This document shows, in pieces, positions 32,934 through 46,200 of a stretch of 64,000 nucleotides of DNA. The DNA is taken from contig JANQBS010000090.1 in the NCBI GenBank assembly GCA_033085395.1, forward strand, positions 62,001 to 126,000, in the 5' to 3' direction. The notes beneath the pieces were generated by a model. That model did no database searches. It saw only the letters and a program-made list of their open reading frames with translations, and was not told the origin of the DNA. The first letter of the stretch is position 1, and each line of letters opens with the position of its first letter. This DNA comes from Xanthoparmelia taractica. Its lineage: Eukaryota > Ascomycota > Lecanoromycetes > Lecanorales > Parmeliaceae. The translations under genes were made by a program, and so were the position numbers.

Positions 32934-35741
32934 CTAGTAGGACAAAGACATGCTGAATCCACCCGTCAGCGGCTTATTCGCCGTGATGGTTTTCGCGCTC
33001 CCGGTCGGACTCAGCAGTATCACATCCGCGATACTCACATCCCCAGCATCGTACCCAAACGACCCGCTCATGCTCAACGTCGTCCCGTCGTACGCGAATC
33101 CGATCACCGACGTCGCAGCCTGAGAGATTGATACGCCGTCGTCGAGGTACAGGGACCCGGACGCTTTGCCGTCGACCCCTGGCGCCACGACGAGGTTGAA
33201 ATTGAGCTCGCGCAGCGCGGCGGTGGTGTTGGCGCCGTCGGAGCGGAGCGGGATGACGGCGCCGCCTTTGATATAGACGGGGATTTGCGTGAGGTTGGCG
33301 TCGATGGTGACGGAGGCGCCGGTGCCGCGGAGGGGTTCGTAAGTGAAGAAGTCGTAGAATTGGTCGTCGGGGAAGTAGACGGAGACGCTTGTGGCACCTT
33401 CGTCCGTCACGGGCGCAACCAGGATGGAGGGACCGTAGAAGTATTGCAAGTCCAGAGGCAGGGTGTTGGGATCGGAGGGGTAGAGGAAGAACATGGGGTT
33501 GAGAAGCGGTGTGCCGTCGACGGATTGCTGATAGAGCGCTGTGTAGATGTAGTCGAGGAGCTGGTAGCGCGCCTTGATTGCTACTTTTGCGGCTTCGGTG
33601 ACGCTTGCCCAGAGGTAGTATTCCTGATGGAGGACGTCGGTGGCGTCGTGGTTGCGGTAGAAGGGGTAGAATGCTCCCAGCATGGCCCAGCGTGCACAGA
33701 GCTCTTCGGTGGTGTTGCCGGCGTAACCGCAGACGTCAGATCCGACCATCGGGATCTGGTAGATGGCTGCGAATGCAATCATCTCGGCAACCGAGATTCG
33801 GTAGTGGGGCCAGTCGGAATTGTTGTCGCCGAGCCAATGGCCAACGTAGCGGCCGGCGCCTGCGAAGGTGCTGCGGGTTATGACCAACGGTCGAAGGCCT
33901 GCGCGGCGGTTAAGCATGGCGCCGCGGCTCGTTTCGCTCATCATCGTGCCATAAAGGTTATGGGTGTCGTATTCGGCAAGGCCGTTCGCGTGGATCAGAT
34001 CGGTGTTGATGGTGAGATTGCTAAGGGAACCGGCTTTGTTGTGGATGGAATATGGTGGATCAAGGAGGTCGCGGTTGGGTAGACCCATCATGGCGCCTGC
34101 AGTACCGATCTGTCTCTTTTCGAAGAAGCGCCCCCGCCTTATGCGGCTAGAGGAGGAGGGCTGGAAGTCTGCGGGAAATCCGGGAATTGGGTAACCTGCA
34201 TTGGGGCGGACTGCTGGAACTGGAGGGGGATCACTGTTAAAAACGGCGAAACCCGCTGGATCACTGCATGGATAGGGGCAGAAGTTGGAGGCTTCGTTCA
34301 TGTCGATCCAGAGACCATCAATGTCAACGCCATCCGTTGGACTGAAGAAGGTGGAGAATTCGCTGTTCCAGTAGCCCTGGGTGGCTGAATTGAACCAGTC
34401 CGGAAAAGCGGCGATACCAGGCCAGACAACACCTTATTGGTGATGTGAGTCTCGAGTCTTCAGAAAACGTCTGCAACTAATGATTGACTTACCTTGGAAG
34501 ATGGATCCATCGCTATTCTTCATAAAGACACCTGCGCTCTCACCGTTCTCGAAAGCAGAATAATTTTGATACGCGACAGCAGGGTCTACCATCACGATAT
34601 AATGCTGCTCATGATTATGAAGGTAAGTGACGAGCTCTTGCATCTTTTCCAACGGGAATCGTTCTGGATCCAGTGTGAAGACCTTGGCAATGTAAGCTTC
34701 CATTTGGCGTTAGTAGGGAGTTGATTTACCTTTCGCATATCCATGTAGTCGATATCGGTCCACATTGTCTCCAAGGGTATTTCAGCAACAGAGTAATTCG
34801 CAACGACTGCGGCAACCTCATAGACATCTTGCATGCCGTATCGACACTGATGGAACCCAAAGCTCCAATATGGCATCATGGTGGGCTGGCCGATGACGTC
34901 GCTGTATTGCCTAGCGACGTCAACTGGCCCCGGACCAGCAAGGAAGTAGAGGTCGATGACCCCTCCAATAATGTTGTATTCGAGGTACTGTCCCGCGGCA
35001 TCGCTGTTGATATTCAGGTCCATACCATCGCTGTTCAGCATGAAAACCCCATGAGTCTTACTGCTGCTTGCGCGGTGCTCGAAGTAGATTGGGTGGTTTC
35101 CGTAGAGGTTAGTCCCTGGCGGGATCAAGTACGCATCTCGAGACCATAATGTGCGCGTGTAGTCAGTAGTTGGGCGCCGGAAAGGGTCGGTATCCTCTCC
35201 GAACCCATAGATATTGGGATTCGCCGGAAGGGAAGTGCGAAGTCGGAGATACTGAGACTCGAAAACCAGTGCCGTCCCTGAAGTGTCAAAGATGGTCTCT
35301 CCGCTATCTGTGCGCTGGATGGCGAAAGAGAAGGGGTCCCGCGTCAGATTGAATGATAGGAGTGAGCCTCCGGCAGAGACAGTGTCGTTGCCAGGTCGCC
35401 CTACAACCGACTCCGGGACTTGATAGGCTGTTTCACTCTGATCAAATATTTTGACATGAAGGCGAGAGTCTGTGACATTGTCAACCGCTTCCTAGTTGTT
35501 TACCACGTGACAAGCCTCGCTACTAACCTGTTTGGTACTGCACCAGAAGCGTCAGATCGGGAAGGTCGTAGCCGTAAACATTGCATCCGTCACCGGCCAG
35601 CGTCAGTGATGCGGTCAGACCAGAGTCAGTCTGGACGACATCGCTGGCGGTATAGCCAGGGCAACTGCTTAGATCCTGAGAGAGTACGGATTCCAAAGAG
35701 GCTAGAAGGAGGAGCCCAGCGGCTCCAAGTGTGGAGAACAT
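32934..35741 (-). CDS. Secreted alpha-glucosidase, glycoside hydrolase family 31
   Basis: Hydrolyses terminal alpha-1,4 glucose from maltose, oligosaccharides and starch ends outside the cell. Exons on the minus strand are 35528-35741, 34730-35469, 34493-34682 and 32934-34432; introns are 58, 47 and 60 bp; 880 aa with phases closed. A clear signal peptide opens the protein (LLLLASLESVLSQ). Family blocks: NIYGFGEDTDPF, PYWSFGFHQCRYGM and TMWTDIDYMDMRKVFTLDPERFP. The catalytic nucleophile is the Asp in GLWIDMNEASNF (about residue 425), and the acid/base is the Asp in GHWLGDNNSDW (about 584). GADVCG-like GSDVCGYAG, FYPFYRNHD and a beta-rich C-terminus follow. A 30-residue Pro/Arg insert after residue 450 is usual in fungal members. 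Its upstream region is unusually rich in G/C homopolymers. Confidence 0.95.
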
Positions 35742-36915
35742 GAGATGATGACTTGGGAGAATGAGGAGAGGAAGAGAAGGTTGGTCTCGTCGAGGGATGT
35801 GAAGGAAGGAAGGGAGAAGGGGGAAGAGAATGTACACTTCTTACCCCCCATATTTATAGATCTAGCCTCTGTGTTGAGGGTGAACGGTGGCGAAAGATGA
35901 AGAAATTATCCCCAATGAATCCCCGCTTTTGGGGTCACGGGGGGGGGAAAGGTGGTAGTTGGTAGATAGGATATGACAATGCAGACGAGTTGCATGGGGG
36001 GATGCTCGAGCCTCTTAGTGGCTTGTGCCTGAGGGAAAAAAGAGAGATGGAAAATTCTCCGTCGGGAGTGACGTCTTGCATGTCCGGCAATATATTCCAA
36101 TTTTGTACAATTCTTTCCTCCATGCGTACAAACAGGAGTACTCCGTACGGGGCTGTCCAGGCTGTGTTTGGACCTCTCAGTGGATATGAATTGATCAACA
36201 CACCATTTGTCCCCCCCCCGGCTGGAGGGAAGTGAAGCCCTGCATATTTGCCCGACTCTCGGTGTTACTTGGGGGGGGTCACTGTCGATGGGGCACACGT
36301 GTCGTGGAGCAAGTCAGCTGACAGGATAGCTAATGGCTGGAAAGGAAAAATAATACGAAATTACTAGTCACGTTAAAGGAAGGTGCTTTGATACCCAAGA
36401 ATAATGAGTTGACGTGAGGAGAAGGGGGGGGAGTGACCGAGTGATGGGGGAAATGGCAGGAATGATGATGGTACTCGGTTGCGTGAAATTGTCGCGAGAG
36501 TGCAAGTTCCGACAGGCGGAAGTAGAGATACCTTGGAAAGTATCTCAATATGCCAGCACGTTGTAGCACATTATCTTGACTGGCTGCATCTTCGACGGTC
36601 AGACAAGATTGCCGGGGGGGGGGGGAAGAAATGGGGGAAATTGGAAGGATGATGCAGTTTCTCCGTACTCCGTGTGACATGATGTGACCTGTACATTGAG
36701 TTATGAGTACCTATCACCGAATGTCTTCTATAGATGCGACCAAAAATTGTCGCATGTCAGCTGGTTCATAATCATCATAAGCTGCATATTCTTCTGCAGA
36801 GAGAATGATCTGGCGAACTCTGACTAGATCAAAAACAATCCGTAGTTAGGTTCATGCAGGAAAGCAATAGAATCAGAGGTACCAAGTACGAAGTGGGGAA
36901 TAGTACTCCGTACAG

Positions 36916-36940
36916 TAATAATAATAATGATAATAATAAT
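36916..36940. repeat. ATA/TAA trinucleotide microsatellite
   Basis: Eight TAA-type units interrupted once by TGA. It is non-coding and lies directly after a TACTCCGTA word. Confidence 0.85.
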
Positions 36941-37372
36941 AGTGGAGTGCAGCATCATTTAACAAGTACCGGCATGATTAGAACGAGAATTGATACCAAA
37001 GATACTAAGTACAGTAAGATACCTTGTACTTCTATGCTGCATGACAAGTCACGCATGAAATCTCAGAGCCTCGGCGAACCCTTCTCTGATTTTCCATCAG
37101 ATTGCGGGGAAAAGGCGCGGCGCTAATGCTGACCCGTTGCTACTACCGCTTTTCCGCCAATTGATTATTCGTTGCCCCAGAATCCTCCTGTAACCCCCTC
37201 TACCCCCTCTACCACCCTAAAACTTGTACCCCCCAACTGGCCCCCCTCTCCCCCCTAAAAACCCATCAAAAGCTACCTACGTATTCAGGTTCTTGATTCA
37301 AAGTACATCACTCACCGCTCTCTACCACGTCCAATCAATAATCACCAAAAGCAAAGTCACACTCTCCCCTTA

Positions 37373-37391
37373 CCCCCCCCCCCCCCCCCCC
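37373..37391. repeat. Poly-C run of 19
   Basis: The longest homopolymer in the window. It follows a C-rich 150 bp stretch, close to the 3' end of the dihydropyrimidinase gene. Confidence 0.85.
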
Positions 37392-37508
37392 AATCATACT
37401 GTACACAAGTCAATCATAATTGGACGCAAACTTGGAAATATGTATGAGTAACCTGAACTAAAAGTATCACACAAAAAGAATCTGACATGCTCCACTTCCA
37501 TCTTTTGC

Positions 37509-39208
37509 CTAGAAGCCTTCCACCTCCCAATCACCTTGTCCTTTACCCCTTGCCAGTCCACTCTCTCCCCTCTTGATAAACTTTCCGAAGCCTTTCTCGC
37601 CCACCACGCCTCCTTCATCACGCGCCCACATGACTCGTCCCCGTAGGATCGTCCATCTCGGCCAGTTCTCCACTTCTCTCCCCTCATATGGCGTATAGTC
37701 GACATGGTGATGCAGTTGCCCGTTGGTCAGCCCGAACGGCTCCAATTTCCCCGGCGCATACCAGATACACAAGTCCGCGTCGCTCAAGCCCGGCAATAAT
37801 GCCCCTTTTTGCGGATACAGCCCGTACAGCTTGGCCGCGTTCGTACTCGTCACTTCCACGAATCTGCTCAACCCCAGCCTCTTGACCCCTTCACAAAGTA
37901 CGAGCGGCAGCCTTGTCTCCACGCCCGGGCAGCCGTTCGGGATGTATCTGAATCTGCCTTCGGGGTATTCCTCACTCAGCACGCTCTTTTTACCCCTCTC
38001 ACCGTCGTCGTAGACAAACGGGCAGTGGTCTGATGAAAGTATAGTGAAAGTACCATTCGCGAGTCCACGCCAAATGGCCTCGTGGTCCTCTGATCCTTCC
38101 CGCGGCGGCGGTGAACAGACGCATTTGGCGCCTTCGAATCCTGGCTTATCGAGATCGGAACGCGTAAGGAAGAGGTACTGCGGGCATGTCTCCGCATAGA
38201 TCGGCAGCCCCTGGGTCTGCGCCTGCCTGATATGGACAGCCGCTGATGGAGAGGAGACATGTACGATCAGGATAGGTGTGTCAATGATAGAAGACAGAGC
38301 GATAGCACGATTCGTAGCTTCCGTTTCCACAACCTGAGGACGGGAGGTAGCGTGGTACTTTGGCGCATACAGTCCTCTAGTCTCGAGCTGTTTAGTCATC
38401 CAGGAGAGTATGTCCCCATTTTCGGCGTGGATTAATGTCGTGATGCCGTTCCTGCGCGCTTCCAAGAGGACGTCTAAGATCTGGTTGTCGCGGAGTTGGA
38501 GAGCTTCGTATGTCATGTAGATCTTCAGACTTGAAACACCCCGTTCGCGAAGGGCGGGAAACTCTGAGAGGACGCTTGGGGTAGGATTGGAGATGAGGAG
38601 GTGGAAGGAGTAGTCCGTGTAGCAGTTCTGATTTGCTTTCATGTGCGTTTGTTGCAGGACGGGGAGGAGGGCGGGATCGCTTTTACTTTGAGGTGCGAAT
38701 GTTACCTTTGGGTTTTCGGAGTCAGTTGTATCTCTTTGCGAAGGAAAAGGAGTCACATGACAATCCTCGTGAAGGTTATCTCTTGAAACATGCCATTTAT
38801 ACGTACGACTGTGGTTGTGCCGCCGCAGATTGCTGATCTAGTTCCTAACGTTGTTCCTTAAGCGCTCTGGTGATGCCCAATAGTAGGTATGGTGTACCCG
38901 TTTCATAATCGTCTGCACTTTTTCCTTTGCCAAACAGCGGCGGTTCATCGAGGTGAATGTGAGCATCAACGCCTCCCGGCTAGGAGGGCTCAGGTCAACC
39001 TCACGTCTGAATCAGCGCCTGGAAAAGCTCAATATACCATGACATATCCACCTTCCGCGTCAATGACCCTCGTCGCTACGATTCCGGTCAACGAGGCCTT
39101 TGGAGCTAGAAGGGCTATCTTCTCGTGCTTGATGGCAATGTCATAGTGGCCAATATCCGAGGCGGTGACAACCAGACCATTGATGACAAGGAGATCATAG
39201 GGTTCCAT
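37509..39208 (-). CDS. Dihydropyrimidinase / hydantoinase-type cyclic amidohydrolase
   Basis: Opens the ring of dihydropyrimidines or hydantoins, the second step of reductive pyrimidine breakdown. Minus-strand exons are 39038-39208, 38898-38979, 38807-38844 and 37509-38705, with introns of 58, 53 and 101 bp; 495 aa with all phases closed. The 38 bp third exon encodes the conserved GTRSAICGGTTTV. Metal and active-site marks: VDAHIHLDEP (HxH), the carbamylated-Lys position in SLKIYMTYE, IHAENGD, IVHVSSPSA and SSDHCPF. PGVETRLPLV and a TSTNAAKLYGLYPQKGAL end are typical of the family. The start is the Met before EPYDLLVINGLVV; an upstream in-frame Met exists but would add an unrelated extension. 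It could also act on hydantoins rather than dihydrouracil; the sequence does not decide. Confidence 0.92.
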
Positions 39209-39880
39209 GGTCAGGTCTGCAAGTCTGATTCTAAGGACCGTAGATGATGTCCCAGGTTCGCGGCTGTCGACTTGTACATCTTCGCGATAGTCAATTCGAC
39301 AAGCAGAACGCCTTGGCGAATCAGAAATCAACGAATTGGTTAGGCTTCGTAAATTTCTTATCTGCGTTATCAGTATTCGTGTACCTGCACTAAGTAGTGC
39401 TCTTACCCCTTTTAGGAAGGTGGACAAGATGTTGAGAGCAGAGGGTACTCAGATGCTCAGCTGAAAAGCTATTCCACAATGCACTTTCATTATTTTGAAC
39501 ACCGTCAGTACGGTGAGCAACCTACAACGAAGAGGGACCCATTGATCTTGCATTGTTGAGACCCAGAACATCTGGTCGCACCCGGCACAATGCCCCTTCA
39601 AGAGCGTGCCAAGTAATTCCGAAGTCCTACTAAGAACGTTCTCCAATTGAAGTTTTTGGATGTCGGCCACTACTGAAAAGATGTTGGGCAAAACCCTACC
39701 TAGGAAATGGATACAGAGCGTCAACCAAGCTTCTGGACTAATCTGGCATCTTGTTTTGTTTGATTGGCAGGGACACTGATCTGCTTTCACAGCCCTAGAT
39801 TACTAGCTCCTCCTTAACATCATCAATGTCATATAACCAACCATGCCCCGGACAACTCGAGCTTTGAGAATTTGAACAAC
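39209..39880. other. Intergenic, 672 bp
   Basis: Promoter side of the dihydropyrimidinase gene and 3' flank of the J-domain gene, both minus. A 113-codon minus frame (39449-39790) has no recognisable motif and is left unannotated. Confidence 0.45.
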
Positions 39881-41997
39881 CTAGCCGTATCTATCCTTAC
39901 AGTACGTACAAGCCTGTACATCACAGCTCGGGCATCGCATGACCGTACAGACTTTGTGACAGAAGTTGCATTCATGTTCGGAATCAATGATGTCCCAGAA
40001 TCCCCTGTGGACTTCCAGATGCGAATCATGGAAGTCGTTGCAGAAAGGAGGGTCATAATCCTCGTCATCATATTCGTTGTCCTCCCCAGCAACCGAAGGT
40101 TCGGGCGTCTCCTCAGTGAAGCCTCGATCGGGGTCAGAACCGTCGTAGCTCACTCTTGGGATAGCCATATATTCACTTGGAGGTCGTTCATCATTCTGCC
40201 CGTCATACATAGGCAGCGTCATCCTCGGTGGTTGTTCAGCCTCGGTACACTTGCCACCATAAGGTCTCGCTGCTTGAGGTGTGGTCAGCCTTTGATCGGA
40301 CAAAGAGCCTTCATTCTTAGTTGATGGCTGCGCTTGGTCACTCTTTGATTTTCCTTTGGTATGTGTCTCTGTCCTTGAACTGGCTTGCTCAGTTTCTTTG
40401 CGAGCAGTTCTCTCATTTCTTGCGGCCGTTTTCCTTGCCTGAAACAGAAACATAGTCAGCATGCCCAATTGAAGAACTCGACCTCGAGCGCAAGCCCGTT
40501 CAGGGAGCTAAAGTTAGCGTAGGAAGCAATTGTCATTTCTAAATCACTTCCTGCGACTTAGGTAGAGCTAACAACGTGGAGGATTTGGCTGTGAATGTAC
40601 ACACCTCTCGCAGCTTGACGTCGGCTTCATTCGCTTCTTGCTCCCGACCCCGATCTCTCATTAATTTCGCTATTCGCTTATACTCATCTAGGCACTCCTT
40701 GAGACGCCTTTCCAGAGATTTTCGCTTGATTGCTAGCTCAAAGATATACTCTTGATCCTCGTCTTTTCTTTCATCCTAATGATGATCTTGGAGTCAGCAT
40801 GCTGTCATCAAGAGATAGACTCAACGACCAAGATAATTATACAAGAACAAATAGGGGGAAAGGCGCCCATTCCATGAAATGCAATGGGGATATAGGACCA
40901 TCCTGTAGGTCATGTTTAGGAGGAAGGGCCTTATCCTGGACCCAAAATATGTTTCCTGACCCAAGACTAAGTCTCAAAAAGAAGTCACTCTGGGAATAAC
41001 GTACCTTCATTGCCCTTTTTGACTTACCCACCATGGCTCCTGTTTTTTCAATATCGGCTTGGATGCTGATTATCTTGGAGAGCAAGAGCAGTAGCTCAGC
41101 CGGCCATTTCTTCTCGGATTGCTTTCTTTCTGCCTTTCTGTGACTTGACCGTTCTTTCTTCGCCCTCTTGAGTCTCTCTTGGTACTCCTTCTGTACCTTG
41201 TCCGACCAGTCTGGGTCAGGATACTGTTGGGACGGTGGCTTCCCCCAATAGCCGTCGTCTTCACGCCTGTCTCTTTCGGCTTTTTCCCAAGCTTCTTGCT
41301 GTTCCTTGTGGTTGTCTGCCCCGGCCTTGAATTCTCCTGTGCCCTGATCAAACAGATACTCCGGTGGTGATGTTCGTGTATCACTCTTATTTCTTTCGGC
41401 CCCCTTGCGAGCTTCGTTGCGGGCTTCACGCTGTCGCTCATAATGCTCGGAACTGTACCTATCCTTCTGCATCGGATTCCTTTGCTCGCCCCGTCCATTA
41501 CTGTCAGTAGCACCATGAAAATACGTTGGGCCGCTCCAGTATTCATCATCTTCACGGCGTGCTTGATTCGCCCTTTCTTGTGCTCTGCTCGTCCAGTCCC
41601 AAGCCCGGCTTCGCATTTTTTCTTGCCACATACGGGTCGCAACGCTAGGGTCGGATGATGTTTGAGGTGGCCAAGCTGGCTGTGGCGATTGCTTTGCCCT
41701 TTGGCTTGATGAGAGAATCGCGTCATACTTCCTTCGATAATGTTCATTGGAGAGTGTCTCATAGGCCGCGCTGAGCTGGGTCAAAGTAGATACGCTTGTC
41801 AACTATCATGGCAGGTTCTGTAATATGGGGCTTCTACTGACATTTTGAAAGGCTGCAACGGCTCGAGGATTGCAAGGATCTTTGTCTGGGTGACACTTCA
41901 AAGCCAGTCTGTGGTAGGCGTCTCTGATCTCTTTCACATTTGCTTGTTGGGTGATGCCCAGTAGTTCGTAATAGGTCTGATGCGAGGATAACGCCAT
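39881..41997 (-). CDS. DnaJ (J-domain) co-chaperone with coiled coil and C-terminal Cys cluster
   Basis: J-domain proteins stimulate Hsp70 ATPase. Minus-strand exons are 41842-41997, 41005-41802, 40605-40775 and 39881-40438; every exon ends in phase 0; 560 aa. The J domain occupies about residues 8-75: YYELLGI, the HPD tripeptide at residues 36-38, and LSAAYETLSNEHYRRKYD after the first intron. A long, charged, Glu/Arg/Lys-rich middle follows, with a predicted coiled coil in the third exon (ELAIKRKSLERRLKECLDEY). The C-terminus is acidic and ends with CNFC, then a CPSC and CTYC arrangement that could bind zinc. I do not recognise a named orthologue. The acceptor of the first intron is the least certain boundary. 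Confidence 0.85.
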
Positions 41998-43205
41998 TGC
42001 TGAGGTTATAAATGAGAGTCGCCTTTTTGGCTGGGGCTGTCTCTGGCGTTCAAATCGTCACTGCGGCTTATGCAGAAGTTAGCAGACAGATTTTAGGGGC
42101 ACGGCATATCTGCCTGCTTGTGCCGATGTTGCTATGATGGCTTCGTTGACTTCGACTCGCACCGACAAGGTACGTAAGTAAAGACACCGATGATGGCATC
42201 CAGATGGCTCGCAAACTTGTCGATCAGATCCAGGTCTTTCCGAGGTGGTGGTAGTCCGCGACTTTGCTGTCCCAGTCGAGTTTACGTACCTATATTTGCA
42301 GCCTGCAGTATTGATGTGTCGAGTTGAGACTTTTAAGGGCGAGCCGACGTTATGGCCAGTGTAGGCGGTCAATGGACGACACAAGTAGCCTTATTAATGA
42401 TAAACGATAAATAATGATCACTGACGAGGGTAAATAAACGTTGAGGATATTCTGTCACTCCAATCCGCCTACTTCACTTGAACGAACTGTGTTAAATGAA
42501 GGGTAAGGACGGTGGTGTGAGAAATGCATGTTTACCTCAGTATTAGTGCATGATGCATTTAAGAAATATTGGGTGAGCGATGGCTAATGTACAGGACAGA
42601 GAGTTCACTAGTCGTTCTTTCCAACGACAATACATCCAACGACAGATTCATGAAAGTAGGTCATATCAAAAGTTTAGAAAAGTGCATCTGCTTCTATTAA
42701 CACTAGGTTTTACCATCAATTGGCCAGATCGCAAACACACCTTTGAGAGAAGAAGGATGCTTCTCTCTAATACTCCTCCAGCTAAAGTACTATAGTTCCT
42801 GACAATGACTTCTTACGTGGTTTGCTGGCTCATGTAAGAGACATCCGCCTGTCTCGAATCAATAAATTACGCCGATACATCCTAGATAAATATCTGACCA
42901 AACGGCCAAACTTGATGGATGATCTCGCACTCAAATATTTTCGAGCATCAGTCTTGTCTCATACCACTCACACAGGTGAGATTGGCATCCAGCTCAAGAT
43001 CAAGCGATGGGGAAGCGGAAGACCGAGCGAGGCGAGAGACTTGGGTATTGGGAGGTTTGAGAGGCAAGGAAGGGCAGGATGGACAGTCAAAATATTAACT
43101 GATGGATATTGATGATGTATGTACACCACAATCATCGCCCTAGCACTGTTTTCTTTGACTCAGGGTCCAAGGCATCCGACTCTCCTTGGTTCCCATCAAT
43201 CATGA
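41998..43205. other. Intergenic, 1.2 kb
   Basis: Promoter side of the J-domain gene and 3' flank of RSE1. Two plus-strand frames (42580-42795 and 42822-43112) are basic but carry no motif I recognise; they are not annotated as genes. Confidence 0.4.
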
Positions 43206-46200
43206 TCAGTACGCTACTCTTGTTCGCATATCCTGCAGGTCCGTAAGCCATTTCGAGCTTTGTGGATATGGGTAGGGTAGGACTTACAGATATCTTGCGC
43301 TCGATCTCCCGAACCGATCTGTCCAGCTCTCCCGCAATCATCTGTTTCTTGTCGTTGGACAGCAACGCATACCGCTCGCATAAGTCTCCATCGATCATGC
43401 CCTTAACCGGCGCATAATATCCCCGATACATAAGATGATCTCGGCCAGCCAGAGGTGCATCTTCACTTCTTAGATGCTGTTCCAATGTCTGGAAAAAGTC
43501 GACATCTTCTCGGCTGACAAATGGCACAAAGATTCCTAAAGTTCCTTGCAAGCCAGTCCAGACAAGGACATCCCGTCCTCCAGCCACCAGCTGCGTCTTT
43601 TGTATGCTTGTAGGCACGTCCTGTGCATAAAAGTGACACATTAAGGAAATACGATTTGGAGCGCCTTGGAGGTACTGCCTCTCGTGGATGAGATGAGCGC
43701 CCGAGCCATCCTCGTCGGCTTCTTCGGAGACCTTTTGGGGACAACGTAGCAGCCAAATGTTTCCGAACTTGTCGCCACCAGCAACGGTCTCATAGTCGAC
43801 CATGGTGCTGCACGTCGTCCATCTTGCAATCACATCATCCACAAAGGGTATCAAGCGATTCTCCTGGAATTTGTAGACAACGTAAACAACACTCTCCTGC
43901 ACATCGCTGACAATGATGCGGCTGCCTTGGGTCTGTAAACCGACGACAAGATTAGGTACCACTTGGGCTTGGCATTTTCGTAGCAATTGCTTGAGACCTA
44001 AGTCGTAGATGCGAAGCTCATTGCCCACACCGGCTAAGAGACGACCTTGGAAGCCAAGCAGGGCTTGTGGAGGTTCCTCGATTTTGGTTTTGTGGATGAA
44101 CTCTAACTCTTTGCCATCTTCGAGGAACCGGTAGACATAGATGAAGCCGGCAGTAAATGATCGCGGAGCCACCACGACGTCTTTGCCAGTGCCCACTACG
44201 AGGAAAGTTTCATCATCCTGACTTGAGAATGAAACAGCTGCTATACTGACGGTAACCTCGTTGTCCTCTAGGTCAATCCGCTGAAGAACAGCTTTCGCGG
44301 TTACGGGATCAACGATATGTATACACGACGCCCAATGGCCTTGAGCACGAGGATAGCCAAATTCCTCGGGTGGGAGCTCAGCGGCGTCACCATTAGTGAG
44401 GGTGGAATCATTCAAAAGGCGTTGCTTGGTAGACGGTGAAAGGGTATTGTTGTCGGCTTCGATTGTGTAGAACAAAGGTTGGTCTGGATGCCGGACAAAT
44501 TTACGTGGGGTGTACGTAAGGGGTATCGACTGCTGGAGGAGATTGTTGCCCAGCTTGTCGATGGAGAAGATCCTAGGTAGGTGTACATTAGCCCCAATGG
44601 AGTAAGTAGCACTGTAAGCTGTTCGTGTGAAGGGGGGAAAGCCATATTTCAGAAGGAACAATTGGAAGTGATAAAAGGGTTTTTCCTCATAGTCGCAGAT
44701 GACATCGGAGGAAACCGCTTGTGCGTCATCATGTGTGGCAGACTTAAACGGGGTTGAAACGATGATAAGGGGCTCACCTCAAGCTCTTCCCCTCGATCCC
44801 GACCATTCCCTCCGGACACTGCTCGCTGCTAAAATTCGAAGCATACTCTAATCCAACATAGTCCAAAGGTGTGAGCATGAAGCCTTTCGTCTGAGTATCA
44901 GAATATCCAAGCCATGGCCGAGAGCTGAGTGCAAGAACAGATGCCTGCCCTTTCACAGATACTCGAAACAGCTTGGCAGGCTTAGGACCGAGAAAGCGCG
45001 TTCGCGTGTCTGATAGTTCACCAGTGACTTCATCGAGGACTGTGCGAAGATAGACGCCAGAATAGAGACCTATATGCAAATAAAGCGTGGATCCACCAGA
45101 GGTTGAGTCTGCCATTGCCATGACTGCGAGCGCGCTCGGCGCGGAAGTCAAAGCTTGAACAGATTTGTTCTCTAGCGTAGAGTCCGGGTCCAGACTCAGT
45201 ATTCGCACAGTGGAGTCATCGCAGCCGACTGCGAGGAACTGGCTTCGTACACGACCTTCTGGAACCTCGCCAAGGCTCAAGCACGTCACGGTACCGCTCA
45301 TCTCTCGCTTTTCGTCGTACTCTGCCAAGGATCCGTCTTGATCCATCTCGAAGTAGACAATCTCCCCGGAGCTTAAAGCCACCGCGACTTGTCGTTCATT
45401 TGTTGTCGCCGCAACGATGGATCGATGTTGCGGTGCTGGCCATTCATTGACTCGTCGATCTGCTCTTATATGCCTGATACCTTTGGGATGAACTTGAATC
45501 AAGGCATCTTCGCCAAGCTGTTGGACTGCGAGTGTTGGAGCAGATGAAAGAAATCCGGTGTCGGTGACTTCTTCTACTGTTTCACCTATGCTCAAGACCA
45601 AGGTCCCATTGTTGAAAGAGAGCACAATGTAAGCATCGTATTCGTCGCCGCGGGTGATCTTGGTAGTCCAGACAGCCGATGGGACATACGGTAACTCCGA
45701 ATCCACAATGTCGTTAACCTCCAAGCCGTGTTTGAGCGTTCGAAACGAACTTCGTGCCCCACTCCCACATATAGAGTATATCTGAGGCGCGTCTTCCTCG
45801 GTAAGGTTTGCAACTTTGCAGTCAAGCTGCGGATTCATTGAATCGATGCTTTCCACCAGATTGACGTTTTCTGCTCCTCGCGGATGGAAGTACGCTGGAT
45901 CGTACTTTGCGGTCGGTTCCACAGGAAATGAGTCGCTATCAAACTCGGTCTCTTCATCATCATCCCCGAGCTTTTCGAATTGGTAGAAATGGTGGTTGCC
46001 TGTTTCACTTGCAACGAACAGGAAGCCACTTTTGAGAATGCAAAGGTTGGTGGCTATGGGAACGGTATCGAAGTATTTGATCTTCAATTTCTTGACTTCG
46101 CCAGTTGGTTGGCCGGCTTCATCTTCCACCATTTCAAGCGTGACTTTGAACATATCTCCATCCTCGCTTTGCAGCAGGAAGAAGAAAGCGCCTCGCATTT

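Larger units (their letters stand above)
35742..37508. promoter_or_regulatory. 1.8 kb upstream of alpha-glucosidase, homopolymer-rich
   Basis: Shared space between the alpha-glucosidase start (minus) and the end of the dihydropyrimidinase gene (minus). It contains G or C runs of 8 to 19 bases at 35939, 36211, 36270, 36425, 36614 and 37373, an ATA microsatellite, and two exact copies of TACTCCGTA (36139, 36904). GCGGGG at 37104 fits the carbon-catabolite repressor CreA consensus (SYGGRG), plausible for a glucosidase promoter but a weak call for such a short site. No gene is supported here. Confidence 0.4.

Noticed and set aside
33285..34082. 265-codon plus frame opposite the alpha-glucosidase
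   Set aside because: An antisense shadow of the GC-rich last exon of a certain gene.
42580..43112. Two consecutive basic plus-strand frames, considered as a transposase remnant
   Set aside because: No DDE, RT or helicase motif and no terminal repeats seen.
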